Origin: Prunus persica
Taxonomy: Eukaryota; Streptophyta; Magnoliopsida; Rosales; Rosaceae
Length of the DNA stretch: 64,000 bases
Reading direction: 5' to 3'
Assembly (NCBI RefSeq): GCF_000346465.2
Contig: NC_034010.1
Location: forward strand, 18,616,334 to 18,680,333
Positions 1 to 10,735 of this stretch are shown piece by piece. The notes under the pieces were generated by a model, which ran no database searches, was not told the DNA's origin, and was given only the letters and a program-made list of their open reading frames with translations. Made by a program: the position numbers and the translations under genes. Position 1 is the first letter of the stretch. The number at the start of each line of letters is the position of its first letter.

Positions 1-262
1 AGGAGGAGAAGCAGATCGGAGCCCTGGGGGCGTGACACCTGTCTTCAACCCGTTGGAGCTTGCGCAAGGCTGACGTCAGCGCACACTGACGTCGAGCCTG
101 ACGTCATCAACCCTCGAGCTCGAGCTTGGACGAAACTGGCCTTCGGGCTAGCCCGTCTTCGTGGGATCCACTCCCAGCCCGGGCTTGGGCTCCTTGCTGG
201 AAACAGATTTTGGCTTCTTTTGTTTCCCCAGCCCGAGGCTTGGTCATACCACTGGAGTTGCT
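1..262. mobile_element. MITE-like end (right part of an element cut by the window edge)
   Basis: GC-rich stretch unlike its AT-rich surroundings, ending at about 240-262 in the bases CACTGGAGTTGCTCTAA. Read on the other strand this is TTAGAGCAACTCCAGTG, the style of terminal inverted repeat common in plant MITEs. A similar start (GGTTAGGCCATCTCCAACG) opens the GC-rich stretch at 63612. The left end lies outside the window, so neither the second terminal repeat nor the target duplication can be checked. No coding frame in it looks real. Confidence 0.4.
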
Positions 263-287
263 CTAACCCAAGCATTGGTCGACTCAC

Positions 288-1636
288 CAATCTTTGAGAC
301 CATTATTTCAGCTATATTTTGCAAGTCAGATAGCCTCTCAATGACTGGATTACCAGTGCCTGCTACTCGATCTCCATTGAAAAAGATGGGATTTGCTGAA
401 GGAACCCGTCTCCAGGAAAATTTTAAGACACAGTCAAGTCTTCATTCTTCCAAAGTCAGAAAGGAGACAAATATAGTAAGGGTTTAAGATCTGTCCTGAA
501 GAAAAGACAAATACATTCAGAATTCACAAACTACGCCTCATAGGAAATTAGTAGTCATATATTTCTAACATTTTCAGGAGAAAGAAGGAAAGCTGACTAA
601 AGTGTGAATCTTTCAGGAGAATTCAGTTGAAGACAGGAAACAAAAGTTTGCATGTCTTTGAGTTATTAATAGTAAGCTCTGTGACATAGTGAGTCAAAGG
701 GTTGAGCATGCAGAACTTACGGTTAGTGTCTTGGAAGTTCGTGACCGTAAGTTCTTGAGAGGCAAAGAGATGCTGCAACTCGGTAGTAGGTCCTGGGATT
801 AGGGTTCAATGGGACCTTTAGAACTCCACGCCAACGGTCCCTAAATAAATTAACCGTAAGAAAAATAGACAATTACAGAACTGAGAATGGGATGTGCCAC
901 AGTTTAATAGAAATTAACAAGCTGAAAGAAATGACTTTCTGGTATATGTATTCAGTAACCAAGAAGTGAGAACTACATAAAGACAATTGAAAATGCAAAA
1001 GAGCAAGCAATGAACTATATATTTGTGTTTAAAATTAGATATACATTACATACTACGCTTGAGCATGGCGGATAGATTTGGGTAAAGAATTAGAGTAAAA
1101 GATTCCAAATTCATTCTAGACTTTCTCTATAGAAGACGCTGAATATGTGAGCCAATAAAAACCTAATAGCCTTCCACAGTTATATTATAAACCTGTTAAA
1201 GGCATTCATCTCAGACACCATTTCTGCTTTCTTTCCAGCATCCCTTGCACAACCTCCTCCTTCTCATATATTTCACATAATCTGATTAAAGGAGAACCTT
1301 CCTTCTAAAAGACTCTTATTTGGCAAGTTAAAAATACAAGAGAAAAACCTAAAGCTAAACCTTTTTTCCTTAATTCTAAAACTTTCTCCATGACGGGGCA
1401 AACCCAGATCATTAGAAAATTACATCAAGCCAAAACCCATAAAGAAAATTACATCACAGAACTTCTCACAAACAGCTAACAGGCACAAAAGGTTATTCCA
1501 AACCGCAAAATATTATAACAACAATAATCATAAAATTATGGGAGAAGAAGAGAGACAGAGAGAGAGAGAGAGCTTACTTTAGCTGAAGCAGAAGTACAAG
1601 TGCGCGGTCCTTTTCTGCGGTCTTTTTTGGACCCAT
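288..1636 (-). CDS. Candidate 5' part of a multi-exon gene, unidentified
   Basis: I see pieces that behave like exons on the minus strand but cannot name the protein. A first exon may run 1636 to 1578 (ATG, 19 codons beginning MGPKKTAEKDRALVLLLQ) and ends at a GTAAGC donor. A piece at 792-721 lies between a CAG acceptor and a GTAAGT donor and reads ELQHLFASQELTVTNFQDTN. A piece from about 450 to 288 reads through NPIFFNGDRVAGTGNPVIER and ends at a GTGAGT donor. Intermediate exons are likely (an open stretch near 1240-1300) but I could not join them into one frame, and the 3' end would lie left of the window. If real, the gene is transcribed divergently from CDC20, about 1.1 kb away. It could also be a decayed gene or chance. 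Confidence 0.33.
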
Positions 1637-2170
1637 TTACCTCTATCCGCCCATTGGGCTTTGTTTCCAGCCCAAAATTATTATTATTATTATTATTTTC
1701 AAAATAAAGAGGGTGTTTTTTTATTTTTAAAAAGTAAATTTAAGTTTTAGCTATAAAAAAAATTCACTTTTGAAAAAATTATATATTAAAATATTAAAAT
1801 AAATTATATAGTGGTCGAATTTTTCAGTTGTATCTTTCTAAAATTTTACCGAGTAAAACACCTACATATTTTATTCATACTTTTCCCCTTACATATTTTA
1901 CTAACTATAATTTTTCCTTAAATATCAGACAAATGTATTTATTTATTTATTTATTAATTGCCCATGTGTACTAATTTTTAACAAATCAAACATGTGAGCA
2001 GGAAGTTAAAATGGGCCGTTTGGGCGTTCGCTCAACATTTTTATTCGTTCTTCGACGCGTATTCGACGCTAACTCTACGCGTATTCGACGCTAACTCTAC
2101 GCGTATTCTACACTAATTCTACGCGCATTTGACGCTAATTCGACGCGTATTCGACCGAATATATATGGTC
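1637..2170. other. Intergenic spacer upstream of CDC20
   Basis: AT-rich spacer with an ATT microsatellite at about 1676-1697 and an ATTT run near 1935-1955. From about 1905 the sequence is shared with 18228 onward, so this marks the left limit of the CDC20 segmental duplication. No open frame of note. Confidence 0.6.
2055..2148 (+). promoter_or_regulatory. 22-bp-phased ACGCGT array upstream of CDC20
   Basis: ACGCGT occurs at 2055, 2077, 2099 and 2143, with ACGCGC at 2121, giving an exact 22-bp period over five units. The duplicate locus keeps two units at 24593 and 24615, again 22 bp apart. ACGCGT contains the CGCG core recognised by plant CAMTA factors and equals the yeast MluI cell-cycle box; which factor binds here is unknown. 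Confidence 0.7.
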
Positions 2171-2177
2171 TTCGTCA

Positions 2178-2185
2178 CCGCGAAA
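2178..2185 (-). promoter_or_regulatory. E2F-like site (TTTCGCGG)
   Basis: CCGCGAAA on the plus strand reads TTTCGCGG on the other strand and fits the E2F consensus WTTSSCSS. It is conserved at the duplicate locus (24651-24658). It lies about 600 bp before the CDC20 start codon. Confidence 0.5.
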
Positions 2186-2412
2186 CTTAGGACTCGATTT
2201 TGAAATCACACCCAACCCAATCCGCTCTCTGATCTTAACAAAAATTAGAAACTCTACAATCTACGCTCAGTGGCCGTCGACTTCGTTCTTGTCTTGATTA
2301 GCGCTTCAATTCTCTTGCGTTCTCTGAATTCGTTTTGGGCGTTCTCTGGGTTTGATTCGGTTTTCGGCGGGCTTCCATCTTTCGCTTCAACGGCTGCCGG
2401 AAACCCTAGTTT

Positions 2413-2423
2413 TCCAACGGTCA
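2413..2423 (+). promoter_or_regulatory. MSA element (TCCAACGGTCA)
   Basis: Exact match to the mitosis-specific activator consensus YCYAACGGYYA bound by three-repeat MYB factors in G2/M-phase plant promoters. The same 11 bases are kept at 24886-24896 before the CDC20 pseudogene. It lies 361 bp before the start codon, possibly in the leader since the transcription start is unknown. G2/M expression is what a CDC20 gene needs. Confidence 0.65.
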
Positions 2424-2676
2424 GAGATTAAAACCCACTATTCAATTTCCGTTCTTTTTGCGTATTCTTATATAATTTACTTTTGGGTTTATTGAATTGA
2501 ACCTAACGATTTGTTTGCAGGCTTTGATTTTGTGCACCCGTTAATCTACTTGCTGGAATTTTCATATTCTCTCTGTTTCATTTTTGTCTGGGTTTTGCAT
2601 ACTGAGTGATCCATTTGCAGGAGTTCTTATTTTTTGCTTATTGTTATGTTGGATATTTGCAGGATATTTGATCTTT

Positions 2677-2677
<1 letters not shown>

Positions 2678-2720
<43 letters not shown>
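2678..2720 (+). repeat. CT microsatellite in the CDC20 leader
   Basis: About 20 CT dinucleotides directly before the CDC20 start region, in the context GGATATTTGCAGGATATTTG. The duplicate copy has its own CT run (about 25151-25192). Related leader sequence with CT runs also occurs at about 9750-9795 and 16240-16275. Confidence 0.85.
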
Positions 2721-2723
<3 letters not shown>

Positions 2724-2783
2724 TTTTTTGTTATTGTTTTTATTTCACATATATATATAGTCTTGTGGCATCTTAACATAACA

Positions 2784-4115
2784 ATGAGGTCTTCATATAC
2801 CTTGGGGTCACAGTCTAGGTGCCCTCTTGAAGAACGGCTTCTTCAGAAAAAGAATTCTCGGGAAAATTTGGACAGGTTCATACCAAATAGGTCTGCAATG
2901 GATTTTGATTTTGCTCATTACATGCTTACTCAAGGTAGGAAAGGTAAGGAAAACCCATCTAGATATGGAAGAGACTATAGGAAGCAGTTGGCAGAGGCTA
3001 TGAACATGAATCGCACTAGAATCCTCGCTTTCAAGAACAAGCCTCCTGCCCCTGTAGAGCTTTTCCCGAGCTACTTCTCTTCTTTGCCACAGGATAAACC
3101 GGCAAACCCTAAGCCACACAGACACATTCCTCAAACTTCAGAGAGAACACTGGATGCTCCTGACCTTATTGATGATTACTACCTGAATTTGTTGGATTGG
3201 GGAAGCTCCAATGTTATTGCAATAGCTCTTGCAAACACAGTTTATTTGTGGGATGCTACTGATTGTTCTACTTCGGAACTGGCCAGATTTGATGTTGAAA
3301 GGGGACCTGTTACCAGTGTCAGTTGGGCTATTGATGGACGCCACATTGCCATTGGACTGGACAATTCCGAAGTACAGCTATGGGATTCAACTGCAAAGCA
3401 GTATCTGAGAACCTTGAGAGGTTGTCACAGATCACGGGTAGGCTCACTAGCATGGAACAATCACATTCTTACAACTGGAGGAATGGATGGCCGCATTGTA
3501 AACAATGATGTAAGAATTAGATCGCACATTGTTGAGACGTACAGAGGACATGAACGCGAGGTTTGTCGGCTTAAGTGGTCAGCCTCAGGGCAGCAATTAG
3601 CAAGTGGAGGAAATGATAACCTGCTCCATATATGGGACAACAGATCAGTGGCACCAACACAGTGGCTTCACAGGCTTGAAGACCATACAGCTGCTGTAAA
3701 AGCCCTTGCTTGGTGTCCTTTCCAGAGAAATTTGCTTGCTTCTGGTGGAGGTGGGAATGATCGGTGCATAAAGTTCTGGAACACTCACACAGGTGCTTGC
3801 CTGAACTCGGTGGACACTGGCTCTCAGGTTTGTGCTTTGCTGTGGAATATGAATGAACGAGAACTGCTTAGCTCACATGGGTTTACTCAGAATCAGCTTA
3901 CTCTTTGGAAATATCCATCAATGGTTAGAATTGCAGAACTCACGGGTCATACGTCTAGAGTCCTTCATATGGCTCAGAGCCCAAATGGTTGCACAGTAGC
4001 ATCAGCAGGTGGTGAAACACTGAAATTATGGAATGTTTTTGGGGACCCTGAGGAGGTTAAACCAGCTCCACGACCTCCCAAAGAGCCTTTTGCCCAAGTG
4101 AGTCGTATCCGCTGA
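2784..4115 (+). CDS. CDC20: CDC20 (Fizzy-type) activator of the anaphase-promoting complex
   Basis: Encodes 443 residues from the ATG at 2784; an upstream TTG at 2763 is in frame but not a likely start. CDC20 recruits mitotic substrates such as cyclin B to the APC/C ubiquitin ligase and is the target of the spindle checkpoint. Visible family marks are the C-box region ([20 protein letters not shown]), a conserved [12 protein letters not shown] segment, [13 protein letters not shown] before the propeller, seven WD40-type repeats (for example [13 protein letters not shown] and [15 protein letters not shown]), and the C-terminal Ile-Arg tail that docks on APC/C. Length is usual for plant CDC20. 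The coding region is a single uninterrupted frame, so no introns. The upstream region carries a phased ACGCGT array, an E2F-like site and a perfect MSA element. A degenerate second copy lies at 25255-26560. One divergence from plant relatives I recall is HRHIPQT where RRYIPQT is usual. Confidence 0.95.
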   Translation: MRSSYTLGSQSRCPLEERLLQKKNSRENLDRFIPNRSAMDFDFAHYMLTQGRKGKENPSRYGRDYRKQLAEAMNMNRTRILAFKNKPPAPVELFPSYFSSLPQDKPANPKPHRHIPQTSERTLDAPDLIDDYYLNLLDWGSSNVIAIALANTVYLWDATDCSTSELARFDVERGPVTSVSWAIDGRHIAIGLDNSEVQLWDSTAKQYLRTLRGCHRSRVGSLAWNNHILTTGGMDGRIVNNDVRIRSHIVETYRGHEREVCRLKWSASGQQLASGGNDNLLHIWDNRSVAPTQWLHRLEDHTAAVKALAWCPFQRNLLASGGGGNDRCIKFWNTHTGACLNSVDTGSQVCALLWNMNERELLSSHGFTQNQLTLWKYPSMVRIAELTGHTSRVLHMAQSPNGCTVASAGGETLKLWNVFGDPEEVKPAPRPPKEPFAQVSRIR

Positions 4116-4439
4116 ACAAGAACATGAGAACTTACATCAGATGGAGATTTATGAACCAAAAACTTCAATAAAGTTTGGGATGCAGAACTGGAACTTCGAT
4201 CAGTACTATTTTTTTTAGCGCAAGTTGAAATGAAATGAAAAGCTTCAGCAAAAGTCTCAAACAGTTGCAGTGCTTACACAAACAGCGATCTTAGGCCATA
4301 TTCTTTCTCAATTCCCCTGTAGGAAGAGTGATGGGAAATAGGAAATCTTTGTACTATTTAGTTAGTAATGGATTTCAAGAAATCCTTGAAATCATAGACA
4401 TCAATAAAGCTAGAACTGATCTCTTTTCCCAGCAAAATA

Positions 4440-4640
4440 GAATTCCAATTTTGGAATCACACCCCTGCCCTGATATATGCTTATGGTTGTCTCGTTGATC
4501 GCTCCGATTAGGTGACACCAGTATGCCAAAGAGGCCACCGAAACCGAAGGGGGAACTTTGTTTTTGAAGAATCAAGTAATGTGGAGCTGTTGGTGCTGCA
4601 GGCAGCATAATTAGTACTAGCATTTGCCTAGATTCTATTA
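4440..4640 (+). pseudogene. 3'-terminal remnant of the RING-finger gene (copy A)
   Basis: The stretch at about 4497-4567 is the counterpart of the last codons of the RING-finger genes at 17297 and 27072. It has an APIR-like start, then a stop, then in another frame a tail ending PPKPKGELCF followed by TGA. The sequence after the stop (TGTGGAGCTGTTGGTGCTGCAGG) also matches the 3' flank of the other copies. No RING domain remains here. It sits about 400 bp after CDC20 and is part of the duplicated segment. Confidence 0.6.
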
Positions 4641-4835
4641 TGTCTCATTTTGATGACCTATGTATTAAACTAGCTTCCTAGCAGCAATGACATTGTTAAT
4701 GTTCTTCCTTAACACTTCCTGCTTTTTTTGGGTAGTGTGTTCCCTGAATTTTCAATCTCCTCTCTATAAGGTTTCTCTTCCAAGTGTGTTCCCTGAATAC
4801 AATTATCATGTTTGTAATTTTGGTGATCCAATTAA

Positions 4836-7090
4836 AGCTTATCTTTTGTTTGCCAAATAAGAAAGTTTTTATGAGATTCAGTTTTAATCTGTGCATGGTC
4901 CATTGCTTGGTTTTGATTTGACAAAGATGTTTTTGCGCTCATGATCTCAACTTGGATTTATTAAGACAAGGAATGATCATATAATCCTCAATTTTCACAC
5001 TCCAATTGAATTAAGGAACAGATGCAACAAAAATTTCCTTTTTCTAAAAATCTTATGAATGAATTTGGCTCTCTTAAATCATAATAAATCATTTCGCAAC
5101 CGGAAATCGTACATGGATTTTATTAAGACAAGGAATGATAATATAATCCTCAACTCTATCCCTTGATTTATTTCCTGCGCTCAAGATCTCACCTCCATCT
5201 TCCTCGATACTGGTCCAACAAAACAAAGGGAAGATTACTTAGCATGATCAATATGCAAATATTAATGTAAGCACGAGATATATAAATTGAGTAATGCTAC
5301 ATATAATGAAAGCATGATCAATCATGTACTGTTACATATACTCATAGTTTAAAATATCGATAATTTTGACGAAATATTGAGGATATTATCGTTTTTTTGA
5401 GTAGATGTTTTGGAACGTATCCATACACATATTGTATAAATATCAATAATTTCGCTCACACTTCAGCAACATTTGGTCCAAATATCGATATCGTTATAAT
5501 ATCACTATAATATCGAAAATATAGAAAATATCGATGTAATGGAAAAAAGGAAAGAAAAAAAACACAAAGCACACTCGCAGTTCATGTTTATGTATCAGTA
5601 ATAGAGAAAGTAAGGAATAAGAGAATTTAGGAATCGAGGAACTACTGAATCAGTATGGGAAGAATCATTCTCATTAAGCTGTTTACTAAACATATGGAAT
5701 TGGCAAAGGAATGAGGTAGATTCCCATTGTTATTGTTTACTAACTTTCATGAATTAGAATCCAAATTAATTTGATCACTAAAATGCCCTGAACATTTTCA
5801 CCACAACACATATATAATTCTCAAATTGGCGAAGGAGACCAAACTAATCCTGCAGCAAACCAGTAAGGCAGTGTAAACATAAGGAATCAATATGCTGAAC
5901 AAGATGAACAACAGGAGCCCAGTTCAATGATAATGTTAATAACACATTTGTCCAGAGCCAATTTCAAACGAAAAAATAAACTCCAATATATCTTTCACCT
6001 ACGTAACTAGTAAACAATCAAATAATAATAACATGCATAATCTTCATACGAGTAAATACATGGAACTTCTTAGAACTGAGTTTTTATTTTTTATAAGGTT
6101 GGAGAGTCTTGGAACTTCTTGGCGTGAGTTTTTTTTTTTTTTTTTTTTTTTAAGGTTTGGGGTGTTTTGGAATTATGATAAAGTGGTAAGGGTATTTTTG
6201 GAAGTTACTAAGAGAAAACAGGAATGGGAATCGTATCGACTACTCCCCCCTAGCCGATATGATACCTAGTTTTGAGGGGATGTGATTACGGATTTTGAGG
6301 TGGGGTCCACTTATTTTTTCATTCTTGATTGCAAGTAAACGCAAGGGAAGTCAGGAATATAAATCATTCCCTTTCCTCCCATACCCATTATTGATACGTA
6401 AACATGCCCGCAAAGGGGATTCGAACCTCTTCATATCCCATTCCTTTTGGGATGGAATCGAGCGGCTCATGGAAAGAATCCAAAACCCAATCTGTAAATG
6501 TTTTAGCTTATGGACAACGTCAACCAATCTTGGATCCATATGTATGGCATGTTAACAATTACATGCAAAACTATTTTGGAGATTTATCATTTGATGACTA
6601 CTCTTCACAATACACTTATCCTACACATAGAGATGATGAAGATAGTGAAAAATTTGAACCTCATAGGAACTCTGTGGTACTAAGTCACTCATGTAATCTT
6701 ACCATGCAATGTATAAAGTATAAAATATTGTAGTAAATCATTATATATAAATGATTATGGTCTGTATAATCTTCTTTCATTAATTACTACATATTTTCTA
6801 CACTCACACAGTGTTTGTCAGCTCACTATATAATCAACTTAAATCCCTTAAACCCATCATGCAATGCATTTCCTTCCAAATTCTTGTCATAAACTAATAG
6901 CTGTTTTTTTTTTTTTATGGGCTTAAAAATTCTGGAAAATAAAATTCTGAATTTTTTTGAAAAAACTACCAAAAAATTCTGGAAATTTTTTCTATAAATA
7001 CCTACCAATATTCTTCACTTTCTTCTCCTTCTAATATTATTCACTTTCTACACAATTTTCTTCACTTTCAATTTTCATTTTTATTCACTA
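4836..7090. other. Gene-poor spacer
   Basis: AT-rich spacer. The block TTTTATTAAGACAAGGAATGAT occurs twice (about 4958 and 5118) and again near 28457, which ties this area to the duplicated segment. A poly-T run lies at 6130-6151. An open frame at 6404-6733 contains WHVNNYMQNYFGDLSFDDYS-like sequence that I do not recognise. It has no supporting context and I do not call it a gene. Confidence 0.5.
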
Positions 7091-7094
7091 TCTT

Positions 7095-8099
7095 ATGGCA
7101 TCTTCCATCGAAGCTAGAGGGAAGTGGACAACCATGGAAGATGTTCTGTTGTGTGAGTGTTGGGTCCAAGTTGGTCATTGTTCGATTACGGGCAATGAGA
7201 TGAAATTCTCTCATATGTAGAGAAAAATTCATGCCGAATTTTGTGAAAGTTCGAGTTCGGCTTGAACGGAAATGGCCTTGGCTAGTAGGTGGAAAATTTT
7301 GAATAAAAAATTAGGGAAATGGAGAGATGTGTTGACAAAAGTAAGGGACAACCATCGAAGCGGCAAAAATCTTGGCAATTAGGTAAATTATTTGTAATTT
7401 TCGTTTTATTAAATTTAATGTCTTGATTTTTTTAATGTTTCTTGCATTTCTATTTTTTTTTATTATAAATGTTTCTTGTATTTCCTTTAGTTTATTTTAT
7501 TTATTTATAATGTTTCTTCCATTTTCAATATTTTTTAATAGATTATGCAAGCACAAATGTGGTTCGGTGCTATTGGGTAAGGCAGAAAATCTTTCAACCA
7601 TCAACAACGTTGAGGTGGTGAAAAATTGTCTGAGATTCAAAATTATTCACACGGGCCCCACCGTTGTGTTGAACGAGACGCCACTCCATAATTAAACGAC
7701 ATCGGATTCGCCTTCAGATTCCTCGATGAGTCAAGACTCACTAATCCAAAATGAGTCGAGGCCTATTGGGAGAAAGGCGGCGAAGGCTAAGAGAGGGAGT
7801 ACTTCCACCAATGATATTGCAAAAATTTTGGAGCAAATTGCAAGGAACGGCACCATGAGACATGAAAAAAATATGCGAACGAGAAGGCAATGATTGAAGT
7901 ATATGCAAGAGAAATGGAGTATATATGCAAACATGACATTGAGAAGAAGGATCGGGAAACCATGGGCATGGCTACAAGCCATATGTCCCTTGAAACAAAA
8001 TTATTTTGGAAGCTAGAACGAATGGATGTTATGAGAAGATGGCTTTTCCGTGACGATGGACCTAGCAACACCAATGGGTTAAATAATCAAAACCATTAG
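7095..8099 (+). pseudogene. Decayed PIF/Harbinger ORF1 (Myb/NAM-associated type protein)
   Basis: Several frames together resemble the DNA-binding companion protein of plant PIF/Harbinger transposons. The start reads ARGKWTTMEDVLLCECWVQV (trihelix/Myb-like). The middle has PIGRKAAKAKRGS followed by STNDIAKILEQIARNGTMR. The C-terminal part is the open frame at 7890-8099 with YAREMEYICKHDIEKKDRET and FWKLERMDVMRRWLFRDDGP. In-frame stops (for example at 7218) and frame changes break it. It faces the transposase remnant at 8290-9290, the convergent order often seen in this superfamily. Confidence 0.7.
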
Positions 8100-8289
8100 G
8101 TTATTTTGCTTGCCTTTTATTTAATTGTATTGCTTGTTTTTTAATTGAAGTAGTTGTATTTCTTGTCTTTAATTGAAGTAGTTGTATTTCTTGTCTTTTA
8201 TTTAATTAGTTGTATTGCTTTTCTTTTAGTGAATAAAGAAATCATTCAATAAAATACCTTTTTATTCAACATATTGCATACATCAATCT

Positions 8290-9290
8290 AAAACATAATT
8301 AAAAACAAAACACAACCAAAGCATAATTCAAACCAAAACACAAACAAAGCATACATCAACATAAACCAAAATTGAAAACAAATCATCGTCACTTGACTTC
8401 GTTCACCGTCATTGCCTCTCACCGCCCATAAGTATTCTATCAAGTCAACTGGAAGTCGTTCATGAGGATAAGACGATTGCATCTCAGTATATCAATCAAT
8501 CATACGGTTGTTGAAACGATCATCCCTAACCAACGGTTCATGCTCCAGTGGTTGTCCATTTGCTCTAATGGGACTTTCATAAACTCTTGTCAAGGACGTG
8601 TTCATGGGATCAGGTTCGAACACGTCTGGAGCATCATAATCATACTTATCCTCCACAATCATGTTATGGAGGATATGCACGTCATCATAATGCTCTGAAG
8701 CACCTCCTCATCAAACATACTCGCAACACCCCTAATGATTGCCCACCGAGCTTAGAGAATACCAAAACATCTTTCAACATCTTTCCTGTACCCCTCTTGA
8801 TAGGTAGCGAATAATTTTTCCTTCTTCAATCGGGGATGCGGAATTGTTTTGACAAATGTAATCCATCTCGGGCAAATGTCGTGTGCTAGATAATATCCAT
8901 TCTAGTAGACGGTATTGTTGATTTCATAGGTGATATTCGAGGCTTGACATCTGAAGACATTGTTGAATACCAAGGATTAACCCAACATGTTCATGTCATT
9001 TTGAGATTCGAAAACTCCGAAAAAGGCATGTCAAACTCATGTATCTAATCTAGCAACGACTTCCAGAATGATACTTTTTTGCTATTTCCTATTCTCATAA
9101 TCTCCTTGCCCCACAGTTGGGCAATTTTCTATTGTTAGTGCATACAGTCGATGTTTCCAATCATGCCTGGAAAACCTTGAGCTTCAGCTTTTTGTTGATG
9201 CCTTTGGAGGCCCCTAGGCGTAGGTTTGCAGAGGTAGTCCCTAGTGTAGAGAGTTTCAATTGCCTCTCCAAGCATCTCCTTATATCTGAC
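8290..9290 (-). pseudogene. Decayed PIF/Harbinger transposase (HARBI1-like, DDE)
   Basis: Minus-strand frames carry typical plant Harbinger transposase blocks. GFPGMIGNIDCMH at about 9130-9190 contains the first catalytic aspartate. FATYQEGYRKDVERCFGIL and ARWAIIRGVASMF lie around 8700-8815. ILHNMIVEDKYDYDAPDV is in the open frame 8680-8492. Stops interrupt it, for example after CFGIL and after IDCMH. It cannot make a working protein. Confidence 0.72.
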
Positions 9291-9399
9291 ATTTAGAGTG
9301 GAGTATGAAATCTAAAATTTGAAAAATGGAAAGATAGAGAAGATATGGTGTGAGAGGTATGAGTTGAGCCTTTGGTTTTATAGAGAGATTTAGAAGATA

Positions 9400-9923
9400 G
9401 ACATGACACGTGGCGCGATTTTAGAGGGTGAAAATCTTATCTAAAATATGAGATTTGTATTTTATAATAAATATCGACACGTGGCACCCAAAAATCTTAT
9501 CCTAAAATCTTATCTGAAATTTGATATTTATATTTTATAATAAACATCGACACATGGCAACCAAAAATCTTATCCGACAATCTTCTAAAAAAATTGACAC
9601 ATGGCAATATTTTATAATAAATATTGACATGCGAGAACCGAAAATCTTATCCGAAATCTTCTCCAAATTAATTGTTTAGGTAAAAAATAAATTATAACTA
9701 AAAGTGAATAGTATTTGCCCTTTGCCATGGGCAATGGATGGAAATTGATATTTGCAGGATATTTGATATTTACTCTCTCTCTCTCTCTCTCTCTGTGCAT
9801 AATAAATATTGACACGTGGGAACTGAAAACCAAATTAATTATTTAGATAAAAAAAAAAATTTAAAACTAAAAGTGAATAGTATTTGCTATTTGCCATCGG
9901 TAATGGATGGAATCTGATATTTG
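9400..9923. repeat. Degenerate repeats with GACACGTGG cores
   Basis: About six diverged units contain GACACGTGG or GACACATGG followed by AAAATCTTATCC and TTTTATAATAAATAT (near 9409, 9478, 9549, 9596, 9624 and 9812). Two related blocks AAAAGTGAATAGTATTTGC end near 9718 and 9886. They lie beside the Harbinger remnant and may be its subterminal repeats. CACGTG is also the G-box core. The retrotransposon at 9924 landed at the right edge. Confidence 0.55.
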
Positions 9924-10350
9924 TGTTGTAAAGAAGAAACATGTGGAGCCCACATTTATGGGGCCCACAAAGAAATTAAGCAAATATTTGGAGGTTTATC
10001 AGCTGCACACTCATGGATGTGTATTGTAGAATCACGGGTGCCATTTAACATGTCTATAAATAGAGAAAGAAGAAAAGGAAAAGAAGAAGAGAGAAAGAGA
10101 TAGGAAACGGAAAGAAGAAAAGGAAAGGAGGAAAGAGAGAGAAGAGGAAAGAAGAGGGTAAGTAAGCAGAGAGAAAATTCAGTGAGTCACACATATTGTA
10201 AACACTATTGTAGTCATATTATTATATAGTGAAAAGTTACTGTTGCTGCTCTCCGAGGACGTAGGCGTAGCCGAACCTCGTTAAATACTGTGTCTCATCT
10301 ACTTTACGTGCAGCTCAAAATTCGCACATATCCCAGGTTATTTTATAACA
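9924..10350 (+). repeat. 5' LTR of retrotransposon 1
   Basis: 427 bp, TG...CA ends. TATAAATA at 10055-10062 is the likely promoter TATA box, followed by a long purine-rich stretch (AAGAAAAGGAAAAG type). The 3' LTR is 43 bp longer, mainly because one purine-rich unit is duplicated. The last 160 bases are closely shared with the LTRs of retrotransposon 2. Confidence 0.93.
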
Positions 10351-10363
10351 CGTTATCAGCACG
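10351..10363 (+). other. Primer-binding-site-like sequence
   Basis: CGTTATCAGCACG directly follows the LTR, and the same bases follow the 5' LTR of retrotransposon 2 (18918). The TATCAG core matches the initiator-Met tRNA site of plant copia elements, but neighbouring bases differ, so the priming tRNA is uncertain. Confidence 0.5.
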
Positions 10364-10567
10364 ATAGTCTCTCCTTTTATTTCTGAAATTTTTCCAACTC
10401 AACACTATATAATATACTATATTTATCTGCTTCTCTATTACTAACCATTAACAAAAATGGACCCTTGGTAATACTAAACATATTATCAGTGGGAGACCGT
10501 TACTAATACTAACTTTTTTTTTTCTTATTCGGTGGTGGTTTTAACCCCACATTTAATTTTATTTATG

Positions 10568-10735
10568 GTATGGTGTAGGCTTATTACCCATACGGCAATA
10601 TTTATTTAAAGGGTGGTGCGGGTTTATCGTCCACGCCTTTACTTTTATTTAAATGTATGGAGCAGAATTAGTGCCCATACAAGCACATTTACTTTACCGC
10701 ACATTTAAGGTATGGTGCGGGTTTATCGTCCATAC
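10568..10735 (+). other. Leader hairpin array of retrotransposon 1 (four units)
   Basis: Four hairpins, each with a 14-nt loop. Stems GTATGG/CCATAC lie at 10568-10593, 10655-10680 and 10710-10735. Stem GTGG/CCAC, with flanking bases extending it, lies at 10613-10634. The array ends about 115 bp before the gag ATG at 10851. The same array, enlarged, is in retrotransposon 2. Confidence 0.8.

Larger units (their letters stand above)
1905..4835 (+). repeat. Segmental duplication, copy A (CDC20 and RING tail)
   Basis: Collinear with 18228-18372 plus 24539-27345: promoter, leader, CT repeat, whole CDC20 coding region, 3' flank and RING-gene tail all match. Further blocks downstream (about 5068-5215) match 28400-28570, so the older unit was longer and copy B gained a further RING-gene copy. 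Copy A keeps the functional CDC20. Confidence 0.85.

Noticed and set aside
6404..6445. A tRNA-like T-arm on the minus strand (GGTTCGAATCCCC)
   Set aside because: No matching acceptor, D or anticodon arms could be built around it; such sequence is common in plant repeats.
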